NCBI RefSeq assembly: GCF_027887165.1
Contig: NC_077234.1
Span: forward strand, 189,077,319-189,141,318
DNA from: Monodelphis domestica
Taxonomy: Eukaryota > Chordata > Mammalia > Didelphimorphia > Didelphidae
Reading direction: 5' to 3'
Length of the DNA stretch: 64,000 nucleotides
Shown here: in pieces, positions 1 to 11,149 of the stretch
How the letters are laid out: every line of letters begins with the position of its first letter
Position numbering within the stretch: the stretch's first letter is position 1
Translations under genes and position numbers: made by a program
The notes under the pieces: model-generated
What the model was told of the DNA's origin: nothing
What the model saw: only the letters and a program-made list of their open reading frames with translations
Database searches by the model: none

Positions 1-337
1 TTAGCATCTCATGAGTAACAAGATAGTCCTGGGAATTACCTGGCAGGTGACGGAGGATCAAGGGAGAATGAACCTTTTTCTCATTAGTCACTTATTACTA
101 TAAGTATCACCTCCACCTGAAAAAAAAAGCAAAGGCAGAGTTTCTGGAACCACTTGAGTAAAGGATAGAAGAGAGAAGAAACAGAGCTAATTTGTCTTTT
201 TATAAACTTCTTGCTGGTTTTTATTCTTGAGCCCTGAAACCAGACTAAAGCACTGAGGGATAAGGTTGAAGAATACATTGAAATATAGAGGGCCTTCCCT
301 ACAGCACACACACCAGTAGTAGCACATATTCAGCATT

Positions 338-520
338 GATATTAGAGGTATAAGGGACCTTAGGGAACTTGGATTCGAACCCTCTTGTTTTACGGAGGGG
401 GGATTTGGGCTCAGCGGCATCAAGTAATCTGCTCATAGTCACCCAGTAAGACATGGAACTTGAATCCAGATCTTCTGACTCAAGTCCAGAGTTCTCTCCA
501 TGAAGTCACACTGCCTCTTG
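338..520 (-). repeat. MIR-like SINE remnant
   Basis: An old copy of the mammalian CORE-SINE/MIR type read in reverse: a 'cccagtaagacatg' and 'gaatccagatcttctgactc' stretch matches the usual reversed MIR body. Strongly diverged, with no flanking duplication seen. Confidence 0.5.
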
Positions 521-1155
521 TTTAGGGTGATTTGTTAGATGATTCAGCATAAGTTCCTTCCCACTCAATTAATAAAGTAAGGAGAGAGCAAAGAAAACAT
601 CTGAATTCAGCAGAGGAGTTAGTCACCCACCCCCTGGGCTAATTTGGCCCAGACAACTAGGTAAATGGTTATGTTTGAAACAGGCTAAGACAATTATTTC
701 AAGAGAAGGATATGGAAAAGTCAACCTGTTTACAAATTGGTGGATGGAACCTGCCCAAATAAGGAGAAAAACCTGACTTGGGGGCTTTAAAAGTGCCAAA
801 GTTAACTTTTAAAAATCAATGAATATTTCAAAATTACATCCATTAAGGCCTTTAAAAAGCTTTTGAGTAAAAAAAAATGTTTTAAAAATACTTTATTTAA
901 ATTAAAAAGTTTTTTTAATTTAGTTTTTTTTTAAAGCAATTTTCCCCAGGCTCCCAAACTAAATGATAGTTTCCCAGACCCTTCACTTAGAAATGAAAAA
1001 ACTCTGTGGAGAGAGTAATGGTTCTGTCAGTTCTGCTAGAACATAACACATGTATTCCCCCAAAAGCACGGACTATGCAAAATTGCCCAATAAAAAAGAC
1101 AGCTTATAGAGAAAGTAGGGTTAGAGGCAGAAGGCTAAAACACTTCAAAAAAAAA

Positions 1156-1334
1156 GGCAGCTAGGTGGCTCAGTGGATTGAGAGCCAGGTCTAGAGATGG
1201 GAGGTCCTGGGTTCAAATTTGACCTCAGACACTTCCTAGCTGAGTGATCCTGGGCAAGTCACTTGACCTCTGTTGCCTAGCCCTTACCACCCTTCTGCCT
1301 TGGAACCAGTACACAGTATTGAGTCTAAGACCAA
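1156..1334 (+). repeat. tRNA-derived marsupial SINE
   Basis: A SINE with a tRNA-like head: A-box-like 'tggctcagtgg' and B-box-like 'gggttcaaattt', followed by 'gggcaagtcactt', 'ttgcctagcccttacc' and an 'ttctgccttggaacc' tail. This unit recurs about eleven times in the window on both strands, which is the main reason for calling the genome marsupial. The copy is preceded by a short A run. Confidence 0.85.
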
Positions 1335-1888
1335 CCTAATAAAGATGTTAAGACACTTTTATACATATTAAATGGTTAAGAAATACATAAATATTACAAG
1401 AGTGGCCTTGTCCATAGTCTTGGGCTGCTGCTCGGCCTGTGCCTCAAGCTCTAAATCCAGAGCACTGCCCTTGAGAAAACCCTGGCTGAAGGGGATGGAG
1501 GAAAGACCAGTCCTTCCCTGCTCACAGCAGCTCCTGCACCAGAAGAAAGTCAATAAATATGGTGCTTTTCCTTGACAAAGACCTGAATTTGCTTGTGGAA
1601 ATGTCTCAGCCTATGACTATGAAACAGTGGCGCTTTCCTATTATTTGTCACTGAAAAAATCACTTCAAATTCAACGTTCCTTAATAACATTGGGAAAAAT
1701 GTTTTGAAGCACATCATAGCAGTACTGACTGTGCCTTTCTAAGTTAGGAATGTGGTAGTGTACCTTCATTGAAAGAGGCTAGAATAGAACCAAAAAGAGT
1801 GAAAGATGGCAGGACCAACTTGGAGATCATTTATTTAGTCAGATGTTCTCCTGGTATGGATGGATAGTAGCTTGATCATTCTCTGACC
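1335..1888. other. Unassigned stretch
   Basis: No recognised repeat or exon. Short open frames overlap on both strands around 1368-1575, but they lack a recognisable domain, signal peptide or splice pattern, so no gene is called. Confidence 0.3.
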
Positions 1889-2844
1889 TGTAAACCTCAA
1901 AATTCCTTAGACTTATAAATGTTGGAAATTTCACCATTGGGATATTTCATACTTGGAAAATTTCTTACTGATAGTCTATTGGAATGGGAACCCCATTGGC
2001 ATGGGAGGTTCCTTCTCTTCCCTTCTTAAGATTACTTTAGGACAGAAACCTTTTGCTGAACAATGGAAAGGACTTTGACCTATGCTTAAGCATAGAACAG
2101 GAATTTCTTTGAGTCATGATTGATTTTAGAATTGATACAATGGAGATACTTGGAATAAATCTCCACCCTATTCAGTCCTAACAGGATTGAGTAAGGGCTG
2201 CAGCCTAGATCAAAATTTAATTATTCCAATCTCTACCCTACTCAGGTTAACAGGATTTAGAAAGGGCTGTAGCAAAGGAGCAAAGATTTAATCATTTGAA
2301 ATTATGACCTTCAACAGACATGTGCAAAGCCTCTGGGTGGTCCTGGGTTAAGCTAGAGCCTCCACTGGCACAGGGAAATTGATGGACAGTGATTGGTAGA
2401 TGTGAGAACTGAGGGGAGGCAACTTGGATGGTTTCCTTAAAGATCAGGGGGGTCTGGAGACTCGGGGTGGTGGAGGAGTTGATTGGAGTGGTGGCAGTGG
2501 ACTCTGAGAAGCTTGCTCTGAAGGAAGCTGAAGGTGGGGGCCTCTGAGACTGTTTCTCCATTTTGGTCACGTGAGTAATAGGGACTGATCTCCTTTCTTT
2601 GCCCCAGCTATCTAAGGGCTTGGGCCTTTTGGCCCAGCCTAAACAGAAGGGGTATTTAAGCCCTATTCCTTTCTCTCCCTTTTTCTCTCTCTCTATCTCT
2701 AATTCCTTTCTTCCTCCTATTGTAATTAAACTCCATAAAAGATTGACTGCAAACTTGAGTTTTCATTTAGGAATTACATAGCTGAATTCCTTGGCGACCT
2801 TAAATTAATATATATCAGTCTTTTAAAGTGATTCCCTTGTAACA
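1889..2844 (+). mobile_element. Solo LTR, class I ERV-like (family A)
   Basis: The element starts TGTAAACC and ends CCTTGTAACA, and is flanked by a perfect 4-bp duplication GACC (1885-1888 and 2845-2848), as expected of gammaretrovirus-like (ERV1) integration. A TATA-like 'tatttaa' at 2653-2659 and a poly(A) signal 'attaaa' at 2725-2730 set the plus orientation, with a CT-rich stretch between them. No internal retroviral region is attached. A second copy lies at 62172-62986 in reverse orientation. Confidence 0.85.
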
Positions 2845-2848
2845 GACC

Positions 2849-4152
2849 CCTCCCCTGCCCTAGCCCTTCCTCCCCACCTCTCTTCCCCCATTCCCATCTT
2901 TCTCTATTTCTGTCTCCTTCCTTCTCTCTCTCCCTCCTTCTGTCTTACTCCTACCCTCCTTCTCTCTGTCTCTGTCTCTTTCTCTTCTCTCTCCCTACCT
3001 CCTCCCTCTGTCTCTGTTTCTATATCTTTTTCCCTACCTCTCTCTGTCTCTTTCCTCCCTCTGTCTTCCCCCTTTCCCTCTGTCTCTTCTCTCTCCTTCC
3101 CTCAGTCTCTCTTCTCTCTCTCCTTCCCTTTTCTGTCTCCCTCTTTCTGTCCATCTGTCTTGCTCCTCTTTCTATTTGTCTCTCTGTCTTTCTCTCTTTT
3201 CCTTCTGTCTTCCCCCTTCCCTCCCTCTGTCTCTGTCTTCTTTCTCTCCCTCCCCTCTATCTCTCTCTTTTTCTCTCTCCCTTACTCTCTCTCTCTGTGT
3301 CTCTCTTTCTGTCTTGGTCTCTTTCCTCCTTCTGCCTTCTCCTTTGTCTCTGTCTCTCTTTCTATGTTTCTGTCCCTTTCTCTGTCTCTGTCTCTCTGCT
3401 CCCTTTGGCTTTCCCCTTTTTCTGTCTATATCTCTCTGTATCTCTCTTTTTTTCTCTCTCTCCCTCCCTACTCTGTCTCTCTCCTCTCTTTCTCCTACCT
3501 CAATCTTCCTCCTCCCCTCTGTCTCTTCTCTCCTTCTCCCTTCCCTCTGTCTCTATCTCTTTCCTCTCTGTCTTCTCCTTTCCCTCGGTCTCTGTCTCTG
3601 TCTTTTCTCTCTCTCCCTCCCTGCTGTCTCTCTCTTCTCTGTCTTTCTCCCACCTCAGTCTTCCTCCTCCCCTCTGTCTCTTCTCTCCCTCTCCCTCCCC
3701 GTCTCTATCTCTTTCCTCTCTCTGTCTTCTCCTTTCCATCTGTCTCTCTTCCTGTTTCTTTCTCTTCCCTCTCTCCCTCCCTGTCTCTCACCTCCCTTGT
3801 CTTCTCCCTTTCTCCCTCAAGCTCTCTCTCTCTGTCTCTCTTTCTGTCTCTCTCTCTCTCTGTCTGTCTTTCTGTGTCTCTGTCTGTCTCTGTCTTTCTC
3901 TCTCTCTCTCTCTGTCTTTCTGTCTCTCTCTCTGTCTGTCTTTCTGTCTCTCTGTCTGTCTGTCTCTCTCCTCTCTCTGTCCCTGTCTTTCTGTCTGTCT
4001 CTGTCTTTCTGTCTGTCTCTCTGTCTCTGTCTTTCTGTCTCTCTGTCTCTGTCTTCTCTGTCTCTCTGTCTCTCCCCCCCTCCCCTGCCCCCATCTGCCT
4101 ATGTATGTGTGTCTCTCTCTGTCTCTCTCCCTCTCTCCCTCCCCCTCCCATT
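2849..4152. repeat. 1.3-kb polypyrimidine (CT/TCTG-rich) low-complexity tract
   Basis: The plus strand is almost purely C and T, built from mixed CTCT, CCCT and TCTG units, later TCTG-rich. It generates long artificial serine/leucine-rich frames in three phases and arginine/glutamate-rich frames on the other strand; none has gene features. The tract begins directly after the LTR target duplication and ends in the left arm of the inverted repeat at 4087-4221. Confidence 0.95.
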
Positions 4153-4221
4153 TCCATTGCCTTTTAGTCCTTTGGTGTGGCCGAGTGCTGTTGCTATTCT
4201 CATTTTGTAAATGGGGAAACT
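4087..4221 (+). repeat. Inverted repeat, left arm
   Basis: This 135-bp segment (CT-rich part plus about 85 bp of ordinary sequence containing 'gctattctcattttgtaaat') recurs as its reverse complement at 5333-5467. The arms are about 90% identical by eye and separated by about 1.1 kb. Confidence 0.8.
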
Positions 4222-4614
4222 CCGGAAGCAGCAAACTGACAGCGAGATGGGAAAAGGTGCTGAAATACAGAGTATCTATGAAGCAAAGATTTCAAAGCGA
4301 AGAGAGTTTAGTTTGGCAGGCAGAGATTCTGCTCCTGCATCTGGACCAAGCCTTAGGCATGTTTAAACTGGCTACAGGGTGGCTTTTGAAAGAAGGGAAA
4401 AAAAATTGCTCTAGAGGAGGCCTTTCTAGGTAGAAGAGAAACTTGGGTCTCCTCAGCTGAGCAGCTGCAAAGCAGAAGTGAAGGAGACAGCCCCTCGCAT
4501 CTCACCCTCTGAAGTCTACACTTGCTAAAACAACCCAACCCGTTTCTCTATTTACCTTGCTACTCAGCCAAGAGATCACCTCAGATGAATCAGTTCTGAG
4601 TTCTCCTCACACTT

Positions 4615-4880
4615 ATATTTTCTTTTACTTTTTTATTTTTTAATTGTATTTAATTAGTTCATTTAGGATATTTTTCCATGGTTACATGAATCATGCTCTT
4701 TCCCTCCCGCCCCCATAGCCGATGCACAATTCCACTGGGTTTTACATGTATCATTGATTAAGACCTATTTCCCTATTATTGTTAATTGCACTAGGGTGAT
4801 CATTTAGAGTCTACATCCCCAGTCATATCCCCATCGACCCATGTGATCGAGCACTTGTTTTTCTTCTGCTTACACTTTTA
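4615..4880 (-). repeat. L1 3'-end fragment
   Basis: A T-rich start followed by 'ccatggttacatgaatcatg' and 'agggtgatcatttagagtc' reads as the reversed 3' part of a marsupial non-LTR element, probably L1. It lies between the arms of the inverted repeat. The assignment is from memory of the family. Confidence 0.45.
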
Positions 4881-4938
4881 TCTTTAAATGCCTCCAAGTT
4901 TTCTCCATAGAAATATTAAATTTAAAAAAACAATGTTG

Positions 4939-5093
4939 GGAGGCAGTTAGGTGACTCAGCAGAATGACAGCCAGGCCTATAGACAGGAGGCCCTGGGTTC
5001 AAATCTCACCTCACTTAACCCCCATTGCCTAGCCCTTACTACTCTTCTGCCTTGGAACCAATATACAGTACTAATTCTAAGATAAAACTTTAA
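4939..5093 (+). repeat. tRNA-derived marsupial SINE, internally deleted
   Basis: Same family as 1156-1334 ('ccctgggttcaaatctcacc', 'attgcctagcccttac'). The middle part carrying the 'gggcaagtcac' motif is missing. Confidence 0.8.
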
Positions 5094-5332
5094 AACCAGA
5101 ATTTGACTTAAAAGCATTCTACAATGTATTGAATTGTTCCTACTCTCTTAAGTGATACCCAGTCTCTTTGCTCTACTGCCCTCTCACTCATAAAAGGGTT
5201 TCAGGATAAAATTAATGCTACGATTGTCCATAAGAAATAACTAATTGTCTCTTGTTCCCTGCAAGTCATGACCAAAGATATCAGCTAATTTCAACATCAG
5301 ACAGAAGCGTCAGACTACCAAAAGGGCCTATC

Positions 5333-5467
5333 AGTTTCCCCATTTACAAAATGAGAATAGCAACAGCACCCAGTCACACCAAAGGACTAAAAGGCAATGG
5401 AAATGGGAGGGGGAGGGCGAGAGGGAGAGAGACAGAGAGAGACACACACACAGGCAGAGGGAAGGGG
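5333..5467 (-). repeat. Inverted repeat, right arm
   Basis: Reverse complement of 4087-4221. The GA-rich part continues into a short GA-rich stretch to about 5493. Beyond 'agtttcccc' the two arms diverge abruptly. Confidence 0.8.
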
Positions 5468-5493
5468 TAAGACAGGGAGGAGAGAGAGAGGAC

Positions 5494-6329
5494 CAGTTAT
5501 CTAGCTGCATTCGTTTAGGCTTGAGAAGGCACGGTTTCTTGCCTGGAAAAATGCATGAACAAGATATCTTTGGGGTGGGACAGGCTAATTCCTGCGTTCT
5601 CCAATCAGAGGTTTCTTAGGATTCAACACTCCAAAAGTTCCGTGGGATTTCCTTCGCCCTCTCTCAAGTTTTAACAATAAGGACTAGATAGACAGAACCA
5701 GGCAGAGAGAGAAGGGATACAGAAATGGGAAGAGTAATGGGGAAAAGGAGGTGACAGAAGATGATAGAAAGGGGGAGAGAAGATAGATTTATTTCTCTAC
5801 TTGTGGGTGGTTTTACCTGAATGGTTTGAAGTAGGGCATCCAGAAAAAGAAAAGAAAAAGAAAAGCTGGCCATGCTGCCAGCTGCTCTAGTCTGCAGTTC
5901 TGCCATGTTCTGTCTGAGTGGCAGAAACTAATGATTGCCAGAATTTCCCAAAACTTTCTCTTACCAAGAAAAAAAGAATAGGAAAGCTGGTAAAATTGCT
6001 TATCATTCAGGTATTTGGCACCTTTTTCAGAAATGCCTTCTCAATCAGACATGAATTCTCCAGAGTCTAAGTTCTTAGTCAAGAAGCACCTCACCAGCCT
6101 TTCCTGAGCACCAGGCAAAATGCCTGACAGATTGTTGTAAACGCATTTTGATTGATTAATTAATGCCACTGGAGCATATCCAAAAAAAAAGCAAATGAAG
6201 GTATTGAGTTGAAAGGCTAGATTGGAGTGAGGAGGAAGAATTGGCAGCTTTTCCTAGAGGGGCTGATGAGTAACTCAGTTTTACCCAAGGACTTCCATGC
6301 CGATGTTTATCAGGAGATGATCAGTCAGA
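5494..6329. other. Unassigned stretch
   Basis: No clear repeat family, exon or RNA gene. Purine-rich around 5700-5790. Confidence 0.3.
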
Positions 6330-7195
6330 GGCTGCCTGAGACTCCTGGCTAAAATGGCAGCGTGAGAAGTTCAGATCCCACACCAGCGTCTCAGGGAAGC
6401 TCCAAAAATGCACAGAAGGAATGACGACGAAGACAATCAAAGACAAACGGCCATCATCTCCTCCATCCATCCCAACCTGCAGAGTTTCTGAGCCAGGATG
6501 AGCCAGCTTGGAAGCGTCTGGATTGAGAGGCCAGATCAGCATTCAGCACAGGTTCCAGGCCGTCTGAAGCTGAGATAAGGCCAGAAGAGCACCTCAGCAT
6601 CTCAGCTCACAGGCACCCTTTTCACATGCCAGAGCCACGTAAGGAGACAAGACAAGACTGGTCACCTGCACAGCCCATGACTGACCCAGGACCCACTTCC
6701 AAAGCACAGCAAGAGAAAGGTAGAGTTCAGGGTCCAGGACTAGAGTAATATCTGGGAAGCAAAGTGATTGGGGCCTTGCAGGAGACTTTCTATTAGTACA
6801 TTGAATATCTGCTTTGGGTCTGTCAGAAGCAAAGCAAGAAATGATGCCAACTCCAGGGTTGGGGCTATGAAAGGAGAATGAGACAGAAAAGGGGCTGAGG
6901 CCAAAACCCTAACTCCTGCAGAAGGCAAGGTCAACTCTTAATTGGGTCCAGAACCAAGCAAAGCCTATGAACACCATTCAAAAGAATATGAAGAAGGGGA
7001 GTCTGACCCAAACACAAAGCCCCATTACTGAAACTGAAATTGAAGATAAGAAGGCCAAACCCAATGAAGACATACTCTAGATGGAAAGAAGCCCAAGAGG
7101 AAAATCCAGAAAAAAGAGACTAACTCCCCCAAGTTCAATGAGAACCTAGGAGAAAAGAAAGACTTGGAAACAAAGACAAGAGAATATAGAAAAAA
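6330..7195 (+). repeat. Old L1 5' UTR / ORF1-start-like fragment
   Basis: The 'ctaaaatggcagcgtgagaa' start and 'gttcagatcccacac' resemble the 5' ends of the three younger L1 copies in this window (the matching region at about 38125). It is followed by A-rich purine-biased sequence as in an ORF1 leader. No open ORF1 remains, and the 3' part is absent. Confidence 0.5.
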
Positions 7196-7398
7196 TAAGG
7201 AAACAAGCATTTAACAAGTCTACTAGGTGCCAGGCACTGTGCAAAGTGTTTTACAAACATTATTTTATTTAATCTTCACAACAACCCTGGGAGAGAGGAA
7301 CTATTCTTATCATCTTTTTATAGTTAAAGAAACTGAGGCAGATAAAGATTAAGCAAATTGTTCCTTCCAAGCCTAGTACTCTAACCACTGACTGCCCC
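7196..7398 (-). repeat. L2/MIR 3' tail
   Basis: 'aggtgccaggcactgtgcaa' followed by 'aacaaccctgggagag' and 'aagaaactgaggcagataaa' is the reversed shared 3' body of MIR/L2. Confidence 0.65.
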
Positions 7399-7404
7399 TT
7401 CCAA

Positions 7405-7920
7405 ATAACAAATATATTTACTTTTCTAGTATTTGCTATTCCTATTTTTGCATTTCAAAACTTCCATTCATTTCTGATCTTTTCATCAGCAATATTTGAA
7501 AGTCCTCTATTTTATTAAAGATGGGTTTTCCCCCTATTTTGCAGGATAAGTTGTTAGTGGTTGTAAGCCTTTAATTTTTTTCCCCTTTTGGAATATTGTA
7601 TTTTCCCTTACTTGATACAGTTGCCAAGTCCTCTATGATCTTGACTGGGACTTGGACCTCTTTCTGGTTGTTTGCAGTATTTTTTCTTTCAGATGAAACC
7701 TTTTCATTTTGTCTATGATATTCCTAAGAGTTTTCCTTTGGGGTTTTCTTTTAGGAAGTAAACATTGGATTCTTTCAATTTTCACTCTTCTTTCTGGCTT
7801 TAAAAATTGTGGGTAGTTTTTGATTTCTTAAAATTTTATATCCAGATAGTTCTTCTTGGATTTTTCTCTTGTTTGACTATTTTCAAGGTTATTTTTTAAA
7901 ACAATACAGGCCTTATCTTT
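7405..7920 (-). repeat. Old L1 ORF1 relic
   Basis: Read in reverse, the segment encodes a decayed version of the L1 ORF1 C-terminal region: a KPIFNKIEDFQ-like stretch corresponding to WSFNKIEEF in the ORF1 at 43016-43873. It is interrupted in several frames. It lies in opposite orientation to the L1 fragment just upstream. Confidence 0.55.
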
Positions 7921-8479
7921 TTTCTGTTTTTATCAATCTTTTGAATATATACATTTTATATTTATATAATATATTATTCTAACTATTACATATATAAGTA
8001 TAACTATTTATATATATATATTTCTTCTTGTCTCCTGGAGTCACTAATTTTTGTTTGTCCCAGCCTAATTTTCAAGGTAAGGTTTACTTGGGTAACCATC
8101 TTTGGTTCTAAGCTATTAATTCTCCTTTCCATTCTTTGTTCCCTAGTCCTCATTTAATTTAACATTAAATTTTGTATCTCAGCATACAGCTAGGTGGCAT
8201 GGTGGATATAGCTGGGCACATACATACTCAACAGATATTTATTGAGTTGCATCTGCCTTTCTGCTAACCACCGAAGTCATTGAAACATTCTCAATGATTT
8301 CAGAACAGGGTTCTGTGCATTCATCTTAAGTTAACACATCCTTGAACTCCATATCCACTTGCCCTTATTTTCTGCTAAGAAATTTTCAGACTCTTATTGG
8401 AATGATAATTATACCCACCGCCACAAATCTCTATCTTAAGTGACCCTCTTTGAATTCTGTAAACCTTCTAACTAGGAGT
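7921..8479. other. AT-rich, unassigned
   Basis: Contains TA-rich microsatellite-like sequence around 7945-8025 and a weak SINE head-like match at 8188-8205. No gene seen. Confidence 0.3.
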
Positions 8480-8625
8480 TATAGGTTAACCATCCTATTT
8501 CTGTGATTCAGAGAAGCTGAAGTGATGGCCCAAGGTCATCCACTCAGTCTGGAAGCGTCAAAATGCAGAATTAGTTCCTTCCATCTCATTGGTTATATTG
8601 CTGCCTCTTTGCCTGCATGAAAGTA
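8480..8625 (-). repeat. MIR-like remnant
   Basis: 'gagaagctgaagtgatggcc' and 'aaggtcatccactcagtctg' match a decayed reversed MIR. Confidence 0.4.
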
Positions 8626-9400
8626 GCAATTTATAGCCCTAGATAAACTGATAATGGTGAGATGGAAAATGGGCTGTGGTAGCCACTATTGTGTGCATCT
8701 TTATTATTCTAAGCAAAAGCATAAAGTCAATGTCATTTTTTATTTAAATTTTTAAAAATACCATCACTTTAAAATGTAAAATGTTTTTAAACACAATCAT
8801 TTAAAATACCATCATTATTAGCATATTATAACCAAGACACATTTTAAACTCTGCTCTCATGTTTGTGGGGTCATTCCACTTTGAATACCATTCCTATAGA
8901 ACTAACTACTTCTACTTAACATTGTTTCACCAAACATTTTTTTCCTGGACCCAGCTGTTATGATGTTATGATGGCGGCATATGCCTGTGAGCATGGCCAG
9001 TTCACCTAGCACAGATTCACAGACATGAGTTGGTTGCATGTATACCTGTATGCTAGAACAAAGACATTAATTTAGTGTCTATCACTTTCCTACTTGGCTC
9101 TTTGGCAGTTATGCCTACGGAGCATAAAACAATCCAATGGGAAAAGGAGCTTACTTGTCTTTGCTGTAGGCTTTCATGCATGTTTCTCTTGGTAATAAAT
9201 TATTTTCAGCCATCAAATACACAAATTTGATTCAGCAGATGTGTAATTTTAAGATACTGTTCATTCACAAATTTCCCTTGCTAACAAAAAACATGAACTT
9301 ATCTAGCTTCACCTTGTAGGATTTCTGTTCTACATTCCTAACAAGTTGGAGTAAGTGATTTATTTTTGTTACATGTTATGAAAAACAATGAAATGTGGGC
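8626..9400. other. Unassigned stretch
   Basis: No recognised repeat or exon. It forms the upstream flank of the candidate first exon at 9487. Confidence 0.3.
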
Positions 9401-9404
9401 ACAG

Positions 9405-9410
9405 TATAAA
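9405..9410 (+). promoter_or_regulatory. Candidate TATA box
   Basis: TATAAA in 'acagtataaatg', 77 bases upstream of the candidate ATG at 9487. The spacing would fit a start site near 9435-9440 and a leader of about 50 nt. Only a motif match. Confidence 0.3.
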
Positions 9411-9486
9411 TGATAAATTGTCGTAGAGAGAGCAAATGTATGACCTGAGCCAAACCTTGGGGAAACTGATTACCTAAGGCAGCAAG

Positions 9487-9619
9487 ATGTTTCCACTACT
9501 TGTTTTTCTAAAACTGCTTCTTCTCTTGGAACTCCTCAACCATTGGTTACCTACCAAAGAAAGCTATTTCATTAGTACCAGGCCAACCAACAGCCAAGAT
9601 TCCCAAGTAGAGGTAAAAG
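9487..9619 (+). CDS. Candidate first coding exon of an unknown secreted protein
   Basis: The frame opens with ATG in a fair context (A at -3) and encodes 44 residues plus one base before a strong donor, AAAG|GTAAGA (GT at 9620-9621). The peptide begins MFPLLVFLKLLLLLELLNHW, a classic signal-peptide shape with a leucine-rich core, followed by a hydrophilic stretch ending SQDSQVEVK. A TATA box lies 77 bases upstream. A second possible donor is at 9613. I recognise no family and found no continuing exon downstream. It could be the first exon of a lineage-specific secreted gene, a decayed gene, or chance. Sequence shows the frame, TATA and donor; function is unknown. Confidence 0.25.
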
Positions 9620-10274
9620 GTAAGAGTTTTGTAGTAGCACAAAGAATGGGCCAAGCATTACCTGTGTCTACATGATAGCAAAAAACATATTTGAGAAAGT
9701 ATCTGGGAGCTTTCCTTTCTTAATGAGCTGCCCACCTGACAAAACATTTCATGAAACCTTTTGTGTCAGTCCTGTTGTGTTCTGCCATGATGACAGATAG
9801 CTCTAGCTCATGTATCAAAAGGTTATACTTAACTAAATTTTTTTATCTTCAGTAATGTTTTATGGTCATACTTACTTATGAATAGGTATAGGATGTACTG
9901 AAGAAAAATGCTTTGGACTAGCTCCTTACCTTCTTTCTGCCTCTAATAGTAGCAAAAAATTAGGCAGGGGAGGCAGATGGATTATCCCCCTCCCAGCTCT
10001 AGTCCAGCACTGTGACTATCTACCCAGATAAAAATCCTCAATCTTCTACAGTTTTGTTGCCATCACAGTGCAGGCTGAGAAAAAATAATTTATGGGACAC
10101 ATTATATATGATCAATTATTAATCTATTTGAATTTATAACCTGAGAAAAAATAGTTCCCAGAAAGAGAAACATATATATTTATATTCATATGGCATAAAA
10201 TGACAAGAAACCATTGAAACCTTTCCAATTGGTCTAATTCCTTTGTGTGGATTGATAATGCTTCTTTCAAGTAA
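9620..10274. other. Unassigned stretch
   Basis: No recognised repeat family or convincing exon. Confidence 0.3.
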
Positions 10275-10420
10275 TCTTTCAGTCAACAAATCTACTATAT
10301 GCTCAGCATTGTACTAAGTGCTGGGAATACTTTTTGCCTAAAACAAAACAGTCCATGTACTCAAGGAGTTTGCTTATATTTTGTCCAGGAGACATGTATA
10401 AGGGTAGGGACATAGGGTCT
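10275..10420 (-). repeat. L2 3'-end fragment
   Basis: 'ctcagcattgtactaagtgc' followed by 'tactcaaggagtttgctt' is the reversed L2 3' end. Confidence 0.55.
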
Positions 10421-10489
10421 TTAGTCTCAGGAAGTCTAATCTCTGCCTCTGTTGTCACCTGTGAAAAGCACCCTGCCAGACAGTGGAGT

Positions 10490-10492
<3 letters not shown>

Positions 10493-10533
<41 letters not shown>

Positions 10534-10545
10534 CCTCCCTCCCAC
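10493..10545. repeat. (TC)n microsatellite
   Basis: About 18 uninterrupted TC units, then CCCTCCC. Confidence 0.95.
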
Positions 10546-10657
10546 CCCCATCTCAGCCTGAAATAAAAACTCAAAAAATAAGAAATGTCAGCTAAGCAGA
10601 AGCAGAATACATTATAGTAAAAGAGTAGTAGCAAAACAGTCCATTAGAGTGACCTGC

Positions 10658-10852
10658 CATCTGAGAGAGAGGGTGTGGAAGAGAGGAGGAAAAAGAAAAG
10701 GGAAAGGAGAAAGAGAGAAGAGAGGGAGAAAAGAGGGAAAGAGAAAAAGGAGCAGAGAACTAGAACGAAAGTGACAGAAATGGGGGGGGGGGGAGACAGA
10801 GACAGAGAGAGACAGAGAAGAGGGAGGGAGGGAGGGAGGGAGGGAGGGGAAA
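10658..10852. repeat. GA/GGGA-rich purine tract
   Basis: Plus strand almost all G and A, including a G9 run near 10783 and a (GGGA)n run near 10820-10847. Open frames here are low-complexity artefacts. Confidence 0.95.
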
Positions 10853-10970
10853 CATGAATTAATCATTTACATAGCTACTGAGTGCTAGCAATACAAATTC
10901 AAGCAATCAAAATAGACCTTTCTCTCCAGGAGTTTACATTCTAATAAGGGAGACAGAACTTAAAAAGAAG
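10853..10970 (-). repeat. L2 3'-end fragment
   Basis: 'tactgagtgctagcaatac' and 'aggagtttacattctaataa' match the reversed L2 3' end. Confidence 0.55.
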
Positions 10971-11149
10971 CTGGAAACTGGGCCCTGGGCAAAAAAGTTT
11001 ATTTATCACAGCTCAAAGATCCAAGGGCAGAATCTATTTTACCAGTGGGAAGCAGATAACAGTAATGGTCCAAGTAGAAGCTAAATTCTGAAGTTCCTTT
11101 TCATAATATTTTATTATTCCATTTCCCTATATCATAAGATTTCTATCCT

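Noticed and set aside
1368-1575. Overlapping 61- and 67-codon frames on both strands
   Set aside because: No signal peptide, domain, splice or promoter evidence.
3160-4433. Long open frames of 335-378 codons, serine/leucine-rich, and reverse-strand Arg/Glu-rich frames
   Set aside because: All three phases are open because the strand is almost pure C/T; composition, not coding, explains them.
10612-10866. Low-complexity frames in the GA/CT tracts
   Set aside because: Simple-repeat translation only.
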